Below the pieces are notes generated by a model, which worked only from the letters and a program-made list of their open reading frames with translations, made no database searches and was not told the DNA's origin. A stretch of 64,000 bases of DNA from contig NC_092859.1 of the NCBI RefSeq assembly GCF_032062135.1, forward strand, positions 48,328,142 to 48,392,141, written 5' to 3'. Of the stretch, positions 12,226 through 25,126 are shown piece by piece. This stretch comes from Pyxicephalus adspersus. Its lineage: Eukaryota; Chordata; Amphibia; Anura; Pyxicephalidae. The translations under genes and the position numbers were made by a program. Positions within the stretch are counted from its first letter, which is position 1; the number at the start of each line of letters is the position of its first letter.

Positions 12226-13139
12226 ATATAGTTCAGGGGAAGGTTAAACATTAATTTTGAAAAAATGTGGGGGTTAGATTAAGTTTAAAGGTTCAGTTTA
12301 ATAATAGGGTTAGCCCCAGGATCAGGTTATGTTTAGAGGTTAGTGCCGTAAACTTTTAAACTTCTTTTTAGCCACTGTAAATGCATATAGAACAATGCAC
12401 AAAAATGAGGTACAGAGGTACCATCACTTTGTCCTCACATAGCATATAATTAAGCCACCGTTTTTATTAATACCTACATTTAGCAAATAAGCAAACTGAA
12501 AGATATTCAAATTTCGAATTGGTTCACCTCAACATGTTAACTGAGAATTCCCATTAGCTTTTCAAACTCTCTGACAGTGTGAAGCTTATGCAGTTGTTAA
12601 GGGCGGGGATGGTAGTCCATTTGCTAGTGCATATAAGAATTAGGCTGAAGTTATATAAAGTTATATAGATTTTAAATTATATAAAACATTTAATATAATT
12701 TACAATTTAATAATAGCCTGCAGATTACAATCTGACCCTGAAAAAACACATTCAGGTGTCCTTTTACAGAGCTCATTTTAACAAAAGCATTTACTTCTAA
12801 TGACACTCGAATGACTAATAAAAAGAACATTGCATAAATGTACAAAATCTTAGTTGGGTTATCATTCAGCATAACCTTTATTTTAGTTTTTAGTTTTTGT
12901 GCCTTTGTGAAGATTTCATCACTTCCTGCACTGTGATAAAACAGGAAGTGATAGGTAATTTCTACAAAGTAAGGGGAATTTCCAGACATTATCAAATGTA
13001 AGATCCCCTTTTTCTTGTATTTTCAATTACCCATCGCTTTCTGTACCTTTGACAATGGTCATTAGAACAAATAGAGGGGCTCAATATCCCTAGTGGAAAA
13101 ACAGGCAACAATTTGGTAGAATTTCATTAAAACATAAAA
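12226..13139. other. Intronic sequence; small hairpin at about 12918-12953
   Basis: Only a short inverted pair is notable: TCACTTCCTG and CAGGAAGTGA separated by 14 bases. Otherwise nothing is recognised. Confidence 0.4.
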
Positions 13140-13164
13140 TATACATATTATATATATAATATAC

Positions 13165-13216
<52 letters not shown>

Positions 13217-13221
13217 CATAT
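13140..13221. repeat. (TA)n microsatellite
   Basis: A long, mostly pure TA tract with minor TACATA interruptions at both ends. Confidence 0.95.
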
Positions 13222-14577
13222 ACTAGGAAACAGTTAATCCAGCGGCAGGTGAAAAAAACCCAATCCGCTCCAAAACAGAAAAAAACCTTTTCTAACGAAG
13301 ACATATCCGATATTCTCTTACAGTTTGATGTTTATCTAAACCCCAAAACAAGACTGTACTATATGTAACAATTATAGATATATTATATTTATATATTTTT
13401 ACAAATACAAAATATTGTATTTTCCTTTAGTTTCACCTGGTGATCATGCCAGTAACATACTTTCTATCCTAGGATGATAAAATAATGAGGTATTACTCAC
13501 TGAACTGTTTGTATTGATGAGTGATATTGTCACCCTAGACTCTCTTTTTATAACATTTTTTTATCAGTATCAGTATTTTACTGTACTTGTAGAAAATATA
13601 CAGCAACATAAATTATTAGGTAAACTGAAAATATTACACTTTTGTTACTTGCTTTAAATACACTTTAAAGAATGTAAACTAGGTGGCACTGTGCTCCACA
13701 GAACACATTAAAGTAAAAGCATCACACAAATAGGATTAGGGAAAATAAAAACATTACACCAACAGTCAGTCAATATACAAGAGGCAAAATAGTCGTACTA
13801 ATCATGGGAAACATACTTGTAAAGATTAGACATTCCATTATTATAATCAATAGGGATTATTTAGCTTTATTTGTACATTTTTATTTTCTTCTCACGTGTG
13901 CCCTAAAAATGTACCAACAGATTTTAAATTTGCATGTAATTTCTGCATTATGCACTAAATTAATCCCCTTGTGCTATCAGTGTTCTGGGAACACGTAAAA
14001 GAAAATGTATAGTGTTTTAGTATTTTTTTTCCAATACAAATATATTTTTTAAATAAAAATGTAAAATACTGTTAAGTAACTAACTAGTATCAAATGTATG
14101 ATATATTTTTATTTCTAGTAGTTATTTTTAGCTGTTTGGAATTGCTAGATGAATCTTAGCTGTGTTGGAATAAATCCTGTGGTTGGCTAATGGTAGCAGC
14201 TCAAGCTGAAATTTAAATTCACAGCTATTTCCTTTAGAGAAGTGAACTGTCTTCTATCCCTACTCTGCACAGACCTTTAATTAAAAACAGACAGTCAGAA
14301 ATTAAACAGCTACTGCTATAATCAGTCTTCAGAAACCCATAATAATATGTAAATTCTGTGTCACGAGTGCATCCTGTTTTATATGTTTATTTGTAAAATA
14401 AGGGTTTAAATGAATAGTTATAAAATTGAAAAGCATTGATAATAGCATAAAATAAAGTAAGATTGACACAAAAATAAATGTAATATGTTCTAACCTAGTA
14501 ACATCAAGTTAGATTTAAAACTACCTTTTTTTGAATGCAGACATGACAAATGCAATTGTTCTAACACATAAATACAT

Positions 14578-14588
14578 AGTATTATTAT

Positions 14589-14619
<31 letters not shown>

Positions 14620-14690
14620 AATAATAATAATAATAATATTAACAATATTAATAATGATAATATTAACAATAATAATAATAATTACCAGTA
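14578..14690. repeat. (ATT)n-(AAT)n microsatellite tail
   Basis: The trinucleotide tract switches from ATT to AAT at about 14616, making a near-perfect palindrome. It forms the 3' tail of the adjoining L2 element. Confidence 0.9.
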
Positions 14691-15282
14691 TTTATATAGC
14701 GCCAACATATTACGCAGCGCTACATTAAATAGGAGTTGTAAATGACAGACAGATACAGACAATGACAGAGGAGGAGGAGAGGTCCCTGCCCCAAAGAGCT
14801 TACAATCTAAAAGGTGGGAAAGCAGCATACAATAGGAGGGGGGATATGGATTAGTGGGTGAGGGCTTTAGGAGACATAAAAAAAAAACAGGTAGACAAGT
14901 TGGAGTAGGTGGGTTTTAGGAGCTCTTTTTTTTAAAAGAGCAGAAAGTAGGAACAAGCTAATTGGGATGTAGAAGATCATTCTAGAGAATCAGTGCAGCT
15001 CTAGAAAAGTCTTGGAGCCGTGTGTGTGAAGAGGTTATGAGAGAGGAAGTCATTAGTAGGTTATTGGAGAGCGATGAGTGTGGCTAGGAGAGTATTTTTC
15101 TATCAGGTCAGGAGGGTAGGTGGGACAAGAACTGTGTAGGGATTTGAAGGCAAAGTACAGTAGCTTCTAAGGTGAAATGGAAGTCAGTGAAGAGAACTAC
15201 AAAGAGATGCAGCAGAAGAGGAGCGGTGGGAAGGATGGATGAGTCTGGCTGCAGCATTCAGATTATAGAGGAGAGAGTCAGG

Positions 15283-15760
15283 TTAGTTGGAGTACCAAAG
15301 AGGATGGATGATGTTACAGTAGTCCAGACGAGAGATGATGAGAGCGTGTACAAGGAGTTTGGTGGTCTCTGGGGACAGGTAGGGGCGGATTTTAGAGATG
15401 TTGCGCAGGTGAAAATGACAGAATCTGGAAATGTTCTGAATATGGAGTGGGGGTACATAAGAGGGAAGAATCAAAGGTGACGCCAACAGGTAGGAATACC
15501 AGTGTTGTTAACAGTTAGGAATATGTCAGGGGGAGATTGAGTTCTGTTTTATCCAGGTTGAGTTTCAGGAATCAGTCAGACATCCATGATGAGATGGCTG
15601 ACAAGCAGCATGAAACCTTATCTAGGAATGAGGGAGACAAGTCAGGGGTGGACAGATAGAATTTGAGTGTCATCAGCATATTCATAGTACTGTAAACCTA
15701 AAGAGGATATAGGACTACCGAGAGGGGAGGTATATAGAGAAAAGAGAACCAGTCCAAGGA
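15283..15760 (-). pseudogene. L2 reverse transcriptase fragment (broken)
   Basis: The minus strand reads [20 protein letters not shown] at about 15669-15730. YADD is the catalytic palm motif of reverse transcriptase. After frame breaks, [20 protein letters not shown] and [16 protein letters not shown] give the thumb region typical of L2/CR1-group LINEs. The further C-terminal SLHWLPFHLRSY text is also discernible near 15170-15200 in another frame. Multiple frameshifts and stops show it makes no enzyme. The active form would copy its own RNA at a nicked target. Confidence 0.8.
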
Positions 15761-15959
15761 CTGACCATGCATGCATTTTATTTCAGTGGAGAAGCAAAAA
15801 AAGAAGAAAAAAGTTTGTTGCCATATAGATGGCAATTTTCAACCAATGTGCTACCTATGTTTATTATCATGACCAATTCCAGTTGAAAGGGCAAGAATCT
15901 GAGTCAGAAAAATGGTGCTCTACAAAGCATTATTTGTCTCTTTTACTTTTTTTTACTCT

Positions 15960-16260
15960 AATTACCAATAGCAGGCATTGGTATTTTGGCAACAACTGTC
16001 TGCCTCTTTTTAATTTCTTTTTTAAAACTTTTTCTATTTCTGATTAGCAGTAGCAAAAAATAGGACCTTGGCAAACACTCTCTGCCTCTTTAGTTTTATC
16101 AATTCCTATCTGTCCCTGTTAGCTTTTCCAAGCTGTCACTGTCTGACAAGCTCAGTAGCACAAAACGGCAGACACTGACTGCTCCTGTGTGTTTTTTCTA
16201 AAACTCTGATCTGTTCCTTCTAGCTGCTCCAAGTTGAGTTAAAGTTGGTTCCGAGCAGAA
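15960..16260. repeat. Degenerate tandem repeat, about 2.5-3 units of roughly 100 bp
   Basis: The phrases TTGGCAACAACTGTCTGCCTC, TTGGCAAACACTCTCTGCCTC and CGGCAGACACTGACTGCTCC recur at similar spacing. Each is followed by T-rich text and TCTATTTCTGATTAGC, TATCTGTCCCTGTTAGC or GATCTGTTCCTTCTAGC. It ends about 400 bp from the GABRB2 exon on its downstream intron side. Confidence 0.45.
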
Positions 16261-16626
16261 TTATTTGACCACCTCTATGGCCCTTAAGTTTGGCCCTAGC
16301 AAATACCACAAGGGACACACATAATTTTCAGTGAATATAATGAAATAAAATGCCAAAGTATGCCAATGGAATACTAGTAAGATAGCATTTGAGCTGGTAT
16401 AATATGCACAGAGTAGACCATGGTCAAAAAAGGGGCGACACCAAATCTTAATATAGCATATACCAAATACCACACTTACATTGGAAAAATGCATATTATC
16501 AATACAAACATGGTTTTAAAAGCCTATTAAAGGATATGATACACTAAAATTATGTAGGTTATCATACATATACTGTGTAATAAATACGAAAAATGAAAAC
16601 AATTTTTTTGGCAAGTTTAACACTCA

Positions 16627-16935
<309 letters not shown>

Positions 16936-17068
16936 TCAAATCTACTGAGCATCAGAATATACTTTTCTTGGTATTAATTCTCAGCTAGGATCACACGGCT
17001 ATATTATTTATTTCCAAAGCTGGAACAACATAAAAATGCCTGGACAAATTATTCAGCTTATGGAAAAG

Positions 17069-17099
17069 TTTTACTTTTTTTTTTTTTTTTTTTTTTTTA
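17069..17099. repeat. Poly(T) tract
   Basis: A run of about 30 T, 176 bp upstream of the GABRB2 exon on the gene's strand (where it reads poly-A). Confidence 0.9.
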
Positions 17100-19597
17100 T
17101 AAAGTGAATTTGTCTGTGAACATTTGGGACATAACTGAGGGGGGTCTGACAGTAATAAATTCTGTTTTCACAATCATGTTTTAATTATCACATTAATAAT
17201 TACTGTAACCTGCACATATTTTAATACACAGGGAAATGAATAATAATCGAACTCTACCTGCCTATCAAAAATTTAGAATTAATTTGCATTTGTCCTTAGT
17301 AGTAGGGAAAATGTATATTATCACACTAATATAAAAGTTAAAAAATGAATAATATTATATATTCATGGTAATGAATAGAAGTTTACTAAAAGACTACTTT
17401 GATTCTGTATATTTAAAATAAACCAATGAAGAAAAACAATGAAAAAAGAATATTTATATCATGAAAGCCCACCCCTTGCACCACTTTATTGGCTAGCCCA
17501 GTGTAATGATTTGCCCTCAGGAAGAAATAGGAAAGAGGATAAAGAGCCCATTAGGACTCTTGAAAAAAAGTCATATTCTACAGATTATTTTTGTGGATCT
17601 CTGAACAGCTGTCCAAATCCTAATTATGGATATGGGTATGCTGTGCAACTTTCCAACAAACTTTTGTACCAAACAAATGTTAGCTATTTCATACTACCCA
17701 CCATGTATTTTTTCTTTTACCCCTTTTTTAACTCCTACACAGGTTCCAAACAATGATAAAGAAGGAATACTAGACCCTCAAAAACGCTTTGGCTGTTTGC
17801 TTTATAATATTATGGAATAACTGAAAATTAACTTGGATTCTTTGATTGTTGGTATTGTGCTTTAATTGCATCTTTAATGAGACATAAACAGCCAAGTGGA
17901 GTTTATATACAAACAAAAAATGGTAATTGGTTGACCCCCATTTTATATGAATGCTTAGATTTTTAAAAAAGATAAAAAACAGATAATAAAAATCAGATAT
18001 ATAAAAAGTAGTGTTGCAAGATTTTTTTTTTGAGGCTGCATACTTTTCACACCGCACATGAAACGTGCCTCAAAATTTTTCATTATAAGCAAATCATTTA
18101 TCAAATCTGGTATTGAATTGCACAGTATCGCCAAAGCTTTGGAGATTAGTTTACCTTTGATACTGGTTAACCTGCACTTTCCTAAAATTATAACTGATGC
18201 CAGTTAATTCCTAATTAAACTCACTTAATGTTTTTGCTATATCAGAAAGACACATTATTCTCCAACACGATTGCTATTTAAATTAAATAGAAATAAATTT
18301 AAATATTAATCACAGCGCAATAAATGTATTGCCAATGGGCTTTATCTTGTGTAATCTAAAGGGCTGTCACCAATTAATTATTCCGGTAAACAATATGTAG
18401 TTTATTACAATTTGGCATAGTACTTGAAATCAAATTACCATGGATGAAAAATGAGCTTGACACTTTATAAATAATGATGTACACACTCCTATATAGGATG
18501 CTGAAGCTGTACCCACTCAGAGTAAATCTAAAGTGTAAAAAGGGTACAAGAAAACCATTGTCATCAAAACTTTAAAAAACTATTTTTTTCACCTGACATT
18601 GAGTGCAGAGGGTATACATATCTTTAAGTCCAAGGGGTTGAGTCATATTAGCTAACTAGCAGATGCTGACATTACAATCAATAGGGAACCAACACATAGG
18701 GCATATACCGAATGTGTGTGCCTATCTCAACCTCAAATATACTTAAATAATAAAATCATCATCATCATCAATAAAGATTCATTTCTCTATCATACTTCTT
18801 TTTCTAGCAAATGTATTAGATAACACAATAAGGGCAGAGTGCTTACATAACAATTTTTTTTTATTCTATTCACTTTGCAAATTATCTTGATAACCTGGAG
18901 ATGGTGACACGCAGATGGAACAAACAACACCTTTTACCTAATGATTCTGCCATATATTTATTTAGAAATACCCCAGAGATATTCTGACTTGCCACAACAG
19001 CTCACCTGTGATGATGGTGTCAAACCCTGAAACCATTATCTCTGCTACACCATTAGTAGGAAACAATAAGAATTTAAAATTGATCTCCTGTCTTGAGAAA
19101 GTCACCTAGTTAGTTTGCTAGAAATTTGTACAGGTATATAGCAATAGGCAGATGGGAAATTCAGAACTTTTAGAGTTTACAGATGGTAAGACCGTTTTAC
19201 TACCCTATATGTTCTATGTTTATGATTACTAATTGGATGGAGCAACCATATCTCCCTTTATATTGCACAGTACAGGTCACTGATCAGACTGGAGTCTGAA
19301 TCTCTAGTCCAACTGTCTATCTGCCCCATACTGGTGTTATAGGTCCAAAAAAAACATGTAAATGCTCTTAATTTTTCACAATAGAGTAGGGCTGGCTGAA
19401 GATGGAGCACTTTCACACAGTTGGCCAGTTAAAACATGTATTTTAATATATGCAAATTAAAATTTCATGTTTTTTATGCAAAAGGTTGTTAGAAATATGT
19501 TATGGCTTATAGCAGTGTGCCGGCCTATTGTTCCTTTACACTTTGCACTGTGCCATACTTTGGCTTTACTGTCATATGCATATCTGTGAGGGATGTT
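17100..19597. other. Intronic A+T-rich sequence, nothing recognised
   Basis: No gene or named repeat is recognised. The frame at 17439-17756 (105 codons) has no family resemblance and no splice context. Confidence 0.45.
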
Positions 19598-19647
19598 ACA
19601 TAGTTACATAGTTACATAGTAGGTTAGGTTAAAAAAGACATAAGTCC

Positions 19648-20487
19648 TTACTTCACAAGAAAAGTGAATGGCAGAGAATCCATATTTTCTCTATTTGGGA
19701 ACAGGACTTACAAATGGTATTTACTCTTTACCAGTGGAAAACTGCAATTGGCTATGCATCCAAGGCATCTAAATGTATTTCCCACTTGGAGACGTATCAG
19801 AAGATACTATATAGATGGTATAGAACACCACTTAGACTTTCTAAATTTGTGCCACAATATTCTCCCCTGTGTTGGAGGAAATGTGGTGATTTAGGTACAT
19901 ATCTACACATGTTTTGGGAGTGTAAAAATATACGAAGTTTTTGGAATTCTATTTTTGTATTAATCTCGAAAGTGACTGGAATTTTAACAAGTCCTAATGT
20001 AGCATTGGCACTACTTAATCTGGGAATTGACTGTTTCCCTTCTAATTTACGTATTATTGTTACACATATCTTGATTGCAGCCCGACTATCTATAGTTACC
20101 AAATGGAACCATCCCACAACATCCAATATTTCTGATATTGTTTCAATGGTTCATACCAATTATTTTTATGAACGTTCAGTGGCTTACAGCCCAATTCAAG
20201 CACATAAATTTCAAAATAATTGGAAGATGTGGGAAAAATTTCTGCCTGCTAAGACCAATACGAACAAAGTATTTTCACAGTAAACTAGGTTTGATTTTAT
20301 AAAATGTTAAAAATATCAGCCATTGTATTGTTGTTTTTCTCTTTTTTTTTTTTTAGTTCAAGTATTTCTATTCTATTTTTGTAACTGATATATGTAAACT
20401 GTTGTTATTTATGTCATTTTCAAGTTTCTGTCTTTTCTGTACTATATGCTGTATTTCAGAAAAATTCAATAAAAATTAATAATAAAA
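19648..20487 (+). mobile_element. 5'-truncated L1-type LINE with 17-bp target duplication
   Basis: The insertion carries the end of ORF2, a short 3' UTR with AATAAAAATTAATAAT and an A-tail. AAAAAAGACATAAGTCC occurs directly before it (19631-19647) and again at its end (20488-20504), the second copy merging with the A-tail. This is a classical target-site duplication from target-primed reverse transcription. The host sequence is an antisense CR1 tail, so the L1 is younger than that CR1. Confidence 0.88.
19714..20283 (+). pseudogene. L1 ORF2 C-terminal fragment, open for 189 codons
   Basis: The fragment starts inside ORF2, so no genuine start exists and the first Met is incidental. Residues about 30-75 read ILYRWYRTPLRLSKFVPQYS, then CWRKCGDLGTYLHMFWEC. 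The latter is an intact C-x3-C-x7-H-x4-C motif of the L1 ORF2 carboxyl terminus, thought to help bind RNA. The downstream LIAARLSIVTKWNHPTT text also fits L1. No frameshift is seen up to the TAA, so the copy is fairly recent, but it lacks the endonuclease and reverse transcriptase and cannot move by itself. Confidence 0.85.
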
Positions 20488-20799
20488 AAAAAAGACATAA
20501 GTCCATGAAGTTCAACCACTAGGGAAATGATCATATCCCAGATATAAAAGACATAGTTGGTCCAGAGGAAGGCAAAAAAAAACCCTGGCACAATTTATTT
20601 CAACAGGGGAAAAAAATCCTTCCTGATTCCATGATGTGCAGGTATAGAATTAAGATCAGCATATATTCAGCAAGCAATGGTATTTGCCACTTGCAAATCA
20701 TGAATGTCAATACCAGTAAATACCGTAGGAATAAAGAGTTCCAAGAGATTTTGAAGGCATCTCTAATAATCCAAAAAACACAGAACAATTAAAATGCAA

Positions 20800-22977
20800 T
20801 TTCTTTTTTTAACATAACTTAATTAAATCGAAAAGGACAGTTTACAAAGGTACACTTAATTTGGGTAGAAATGTTCCATGCCTTAAAAATATGTACCACT
20901 ACTGATGCTGTAACTATTTCAAATCAGATACGAAATGATAACATGGAAAAAACTTAAGACTAAATATACATAAGTAATATAATCTTGATTACATATTGTT
21001 ACATATTACATATTTGTACTTGGTACATGTTATAAGATATAGGCTCAAAAATGAGTAATAAAACAGGTAAGTACACTCTTAGAGTGGTAAGCATGAAATG
21101 ATTATATAACAGCCATTCTTCTTAAGTGCTTAGGGTCTGTATTACATGTTGTACTTGGCCCCCAAGGTAAGGCAAGCCAATTATAAAGTAATGCATTTAA
21201 GAAAAAGAAAGAGCTGACTGTATGGAGAGTGTGATCTCAGCGGGTGCAGTGAACAGCCATGTTTACAACAGGACAAAGGACCAGGTCCTGCTGTAAAGAT
21301 CAGACTCTCCAGAAACTATATACACAAATAGATATCTAATATTTTAACTGAGGTTTAACACCACTTTACACTGCTTCAAGGTTGATCACCAGTCATCACT
21401 GTTATGGATGCATACATTTTTTCTTTTGCTTAGTTCTTCTATTAGTAATTGCTAGTATCAGTTGTTCTATAAGTAATAGATATTATTAGTTATTGGTATG
21501 CACCCTTGTTAAGCACGTATGTAAATACTGAATTCTATATATAAAAAGGTAGCCATGGCTACAAAAAGTTAGGTTACTCTAGTTAATCAGCTTTTCCCCC
21601 AGGTTCAACCAGTGATTCAACCTGGCTTCCTAGTTAATTTTATGAAGCTCCTATAACTTGGCACCCTAGTAAATAGCACAGGCCCAAAGCTATTAGAACG
21701 TTGCATTGAATCAGCATAACATCAACTTTTTTTTTTTATTTATGTTGGTATTGATGCCAGTTGTCCTAAGATGTCAGTTAGTCAAAAAACTCAGTCAGAG
21801 ATGATAGATTGGAAACATCAAAACAACATTTTCATATTTTTTTCTTTTAGGACATGTTACAAGTCCCTCTGGCATCCCGGCAATTTTGGTGACAATACTT
21901 TGTTTAGGGGCTTTTTTAAAATAATTCACAAAAGTTAAGATCTAAGAAGCTCACATTTACTTACATTTGGCTTTTTAGTTTTTACTTAGAAAGTAAATGT
22001 TTGACCTTCAAATCTACTCTTGAAATCCACCACCTTGAAATGTTTGTGTTAAATTTTCAAACACAGGGTAGCCATATTTCAGATTACATATTATAGCGGA
22101 ACGAAAATCCCTAGCATACCAGCAAACCTTAAACAGAACAGTTCAACATGGTTGGCTTTATTTTTGTTAAATAAATAGTGACCGGGTGAAATGTATATTG
22201 ATAATACATAAAACCTCAGAGTTGAAAGTGAATGTACTTTCCTATGATTTATAGAGAGATACATTAAACTGTTTTGGTAAATCAGCCTGACCACTGGCAT
22301 ACATTTAAACTTTTCTCTTACTTTTAGAATACTCAAACTATTACTTATCCATTTTGAGCTGCAAACCATTTTTCTGGACTTGCATACTTAGTATTAAAAG
22401 TTACTTTTCGTCTACATTGAAATGGAGACAGTTACACATATTTCCATATTTATTGGGCATGCCTAGGTATGTTTTATGTGTGGAGGACAAGCAAGCACTG
22501 TTCTCCAATTGATAAATATTGTGTTAGTACATTGACAGGTATAGCTGAATTCACAATGATCATTAGAAGTCTAATATATTCTGTGGATGACATTACCATG
22601 CTTGTGTACTTCAGTGAAGTTTTTAATAGGTTTCAGCAGTATGGCCAGTGTCCACAGGTGGTTAAGTTTTCAATCATTTATGGTCTTTTTAAAATGTTGT
22701 TCATATACTGTATTTCTACAATTACACTGTCAATATTAAAAAAAAAAAAAAAAAAAGTAATACAAGAAAGAACTAAACAGACAATACTTCACAGCGGCAT
22801 ATTTCTACCACAACTGTGTCAAATCTCTGAAAAAATCATTAGCTCCTTGCTTAACCAAGTCGGGCTGAGCATAGTGATGTAGGAGCCTCAGTAGGATTAA
22901 AATTTTATAAGTATAAAAGGTTCTGCTATAGATACTTCATTGGGACTCGTTAGGTAAACCTTTTTTTCAGTTCTTTG
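20800..22977. other. Intronic sequence; poly(A) tract near 22738-22756
   Basis: Apart from a run of A there is nothing I recognise. A frame at 22469-22882 runs through that A tract and shows no family resemblance. Confidence 0.4.
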
Positions 22978-22985
22978 GTCTAGGC

Positions 22986-24094
22986 CAGGGGTCTGCAACC
23001 TGCGGCTCAGGAGCCGCATGCGGCTCTTAAGCCTCCTTGTTGTGGCTCCCTTCGGCTGCCGCGGGGAGATCTTTGACACCTGTAACTAACACCCCCTAAA
23101 TTTTTTAATTGTTAGGTTATCATCAGAACATAAAGAACTCTGCCCATCAAAAAAATCTACTGTTACACATTGCTGGAGGCACCTGAACCCCAATTTCTCT
23201 GGAANNNNNNNNNNNNNNNNNNNNNNNNNNNNNNNNNNNNNNNNNNNNNNNNNNNNNNNNNNNNNNNNNNNNNNNNNNNNNNNNNNNNNNNNNNNNNNNN
23301 NNNNNNNNNNNNNNNNNNNNNNNNNNNNNNNNNNNNNNNNNNNNNNNNNNNNNNNNNNNNNNNNNNNNNNNNNNNNNNNNNNNNNNNNNNNNNNNNNNNN
23401 NNNNNNNNNNNNNNNNNNNNNNNNNNNNNNNNNNNNNNNNNNNNNNNNNNNNNNNNNNNNNNNNNNNNNNNNNNNNNNNNNNNNNNNNNNNNNNNNNNNN
23501 NNNNNNNNNNNNNNNNNNNNNNNNNNNNNNNNNNNNNNNNNNNNNNNNNNNNNNNNNNNNNNNNNNNNNNNNNNNNNNNNNNNNNNNNNNNNNNNNNNNN
23601 NNNNNNNNNNNNNNNNNNNNNNNNNNNNNNNNNNNNNNNNNNNNNNNNNNNNNNNNNNNNNNNNNNNNNNNNNNNNNNNNNNNNNNNNNNNNNNNNNNNN
23701 NNNNNNNNNNNNNNNNNNNNNNNNNNNNNNNNNNNNNNNNNNNNNNNNNNNNNNNNNNNNNNNNNNNNNNNNNNNNNNNNNNNNNNNNNNNNNNNNNNNN
23801 NNNNNNNNNNNNNNNNNNNNNNNNNNNNNNNNNNNNNNNNNNNNNNNNNNNNNNNNNNNNNNNNNNNNNNNNNNNNNNNNNNNNNNNNNNNNNNNNNNNN
23901 NNNNNNNNNNNNNNNNNNNNNNNNNNNNNNNNNNNNNNNNNNNNNNNNNNNNNNNNNNNNNNNNNNNNNNNNNNNNNNNNNNNNNNNNNNNNNNNNNNNN
24001 NNAACTGTGTTATGTTTTGCGGCTCCAGACTATTTTTCTTTAGTAGAAGAGGAGGCAAAATGGCTCTTTTGATAGTAAAGGTTGCTGACCCCTG
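22986..24094. mobile_element. hAT-type DNA transposon with 8-bp target duplication (contains gap)
   Basis: The ends CAGGGGTCTGCAACCTGCGG and AAAGGTTGCTGACCCCTG are inverted repeats. GTCTAGGC occurs immediately before (22978-22985) and after (24095-24102), an exact 8-bp target duplication diagnostic of hAT elements. Subterminal text on both sides contains GCGGCTC, as in a known vertebrate hAT group. The middle 798 bases are unknown, so I cannot say whether a transposase is present. Confidence 0.88.
23205..24002. other. Assembly gap (798 N)
   Basis: Run of N lying wholly inside the hAT element. Apparent open frames across it are artefacts. Confidence 1.
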
Positions 24095-24102
24095 GTCTAG
24101 GC

Positions 24103-25126
24103 TAGTGAATAATGCAGAAGGAAATAATACAATGTCTTACAAAACTGACCAAAGACTCTCTGAATGTAAATACTGTGTTATTATAATCCTAGACATTTTC
24201 TTGCAACTATTGCACAAATTCTATAAATGGATAAAAGACAATTAGAACAAAAAAAGGCTATTGACAACAGAAAACTTTAAAGTCTCTATTTCTATATTAT
24301 TGATTAATTGAATGAAAATGTGATTAATCACTATTGATAACAACTTGTGTATGCTCCTTTATTCTTTTATGCTTATCATTAGTTTAATCAACCACTGCAA
24401 TTACCAAAACATAATTTAACAAATCCTAATGTCATAGAAGGGTATTATTATGCATTATCATTATATACTCAATAAATGTTGTGTTGGCAACACAACAGTA
24501 ATTTGTCTTGATATCAGCCTTCTGTGATCACTGATGTGATGTGATGAAACTGATGTGGAGCCTAAATAGAAAAGTACTGAGTACAAAATATCAAACACAT
24601 GAGCTGAGAATCTTCACACAAAAAACAGTAAGATATATTCTTCAAGCCTCCAGTTATTTTGCAAATGAACTGAAAAATTAAAATGAATACTCACACAATT
24701 TGTTGTGTTAAATTTTCAACACACTAAGCTAGCCTAATTATCTAAAAAGAGGTATTAAAACTGAACAGCTCGGAAAATCGGTACAAAAATGTTTTTCAGA
24801 TACCTTCTGGCTACTTTTGTAGGTATGCAAATTCACATATTATGTAAATGTATACAATTCTGATATGCTCCAATCTAAATCAACAGTATAGTTTTTAATG
24901 AACCAAATAAGACTTTGATCTTCAATCAAGTGACGTTGCCTAAGCTGAAGATGATATCACCAAGAGAAGCATTTCCCGAAAGCATTCTCCCATAGAGATC
25001 AGGCAACTGTGTCCAACTTTTAGGAACTACAGAGGCAAAGGTGAGTTAAATGATTGTTCCATCTCTGAGCCAGTATCTTAACCCATGAAGCTAATGAATT
25101 AGCATCCATGTTGTTACCATGGAATA
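24103..25126. other. Intronic A+T-rich sequence, nothing recognised
   Basis: No gene or repeat end is recognised. Confidence 0.45.

Larger units (their letters stand above)
14578..15780 (-). mobile_element. L2-type LINE, 5'-truncated, with palindromic ATT/AAT tail
   Basis: On the minus strand this reads through the end of the reverse transcriptase, a 3' UTR (GTAAGCTCTTTGGGGCAGGG, GTCTGTATCTGTCTGTCATT) and the terminal signature GCGTAATATGTTGGCGCTAT. It then runs into a (TTA)n/(ATA)n tail at 14578-14690. A second copy of the 3' end lies on the plus strand at 27120-27295. The insert has no 5' UTR or endonuclease, as expected for a truncated retrotransposition product. Confidence 0.85.
19598..20645 (-). 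mobile_element. CR1-type LINE 3' end, split by an L1 insertion
   Basis: The plus strand begins with three ACATAGTT-type units, the reverse complement of the (TAGTTACA)n tail of CR1-type elements. AGGTTAGGTTAAAAAAGACATAAGTCC follows. The element resumes at 20494 with GACATAAGTCCATGAAGTTC, ACCACTAGGGAAATGATCAT and, near 20620, TCCTTCCTGATTCCATGATG. This is the same 3' text as the copy ending at 55880, in reverse orientation. The left boundary of similarity near 20645 is approximate. Confidence 0.8.

Noticed and set aside
14531..14728. Leucine/isoleucine-rich frame resembling a membrane protein
   Set aside because: It is the translated (ATT)n-(AAT)n tail of an L2 element.
16040..16260. CRISPR-like direct repeats
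   Set aside because: The units are long, degenerate and in a vertebrate intron; they are ordinary tandem duplication products.
22469..22882. A 137-codon frame
   Set aside because: It includes a translated poly(A) run (KKKKKK) and has no recognisable domain.
23147..24072. Open frames of about 300 codons on both strands
   Set aside because: They consist almost entirely of unknown bases in an assembly gap.
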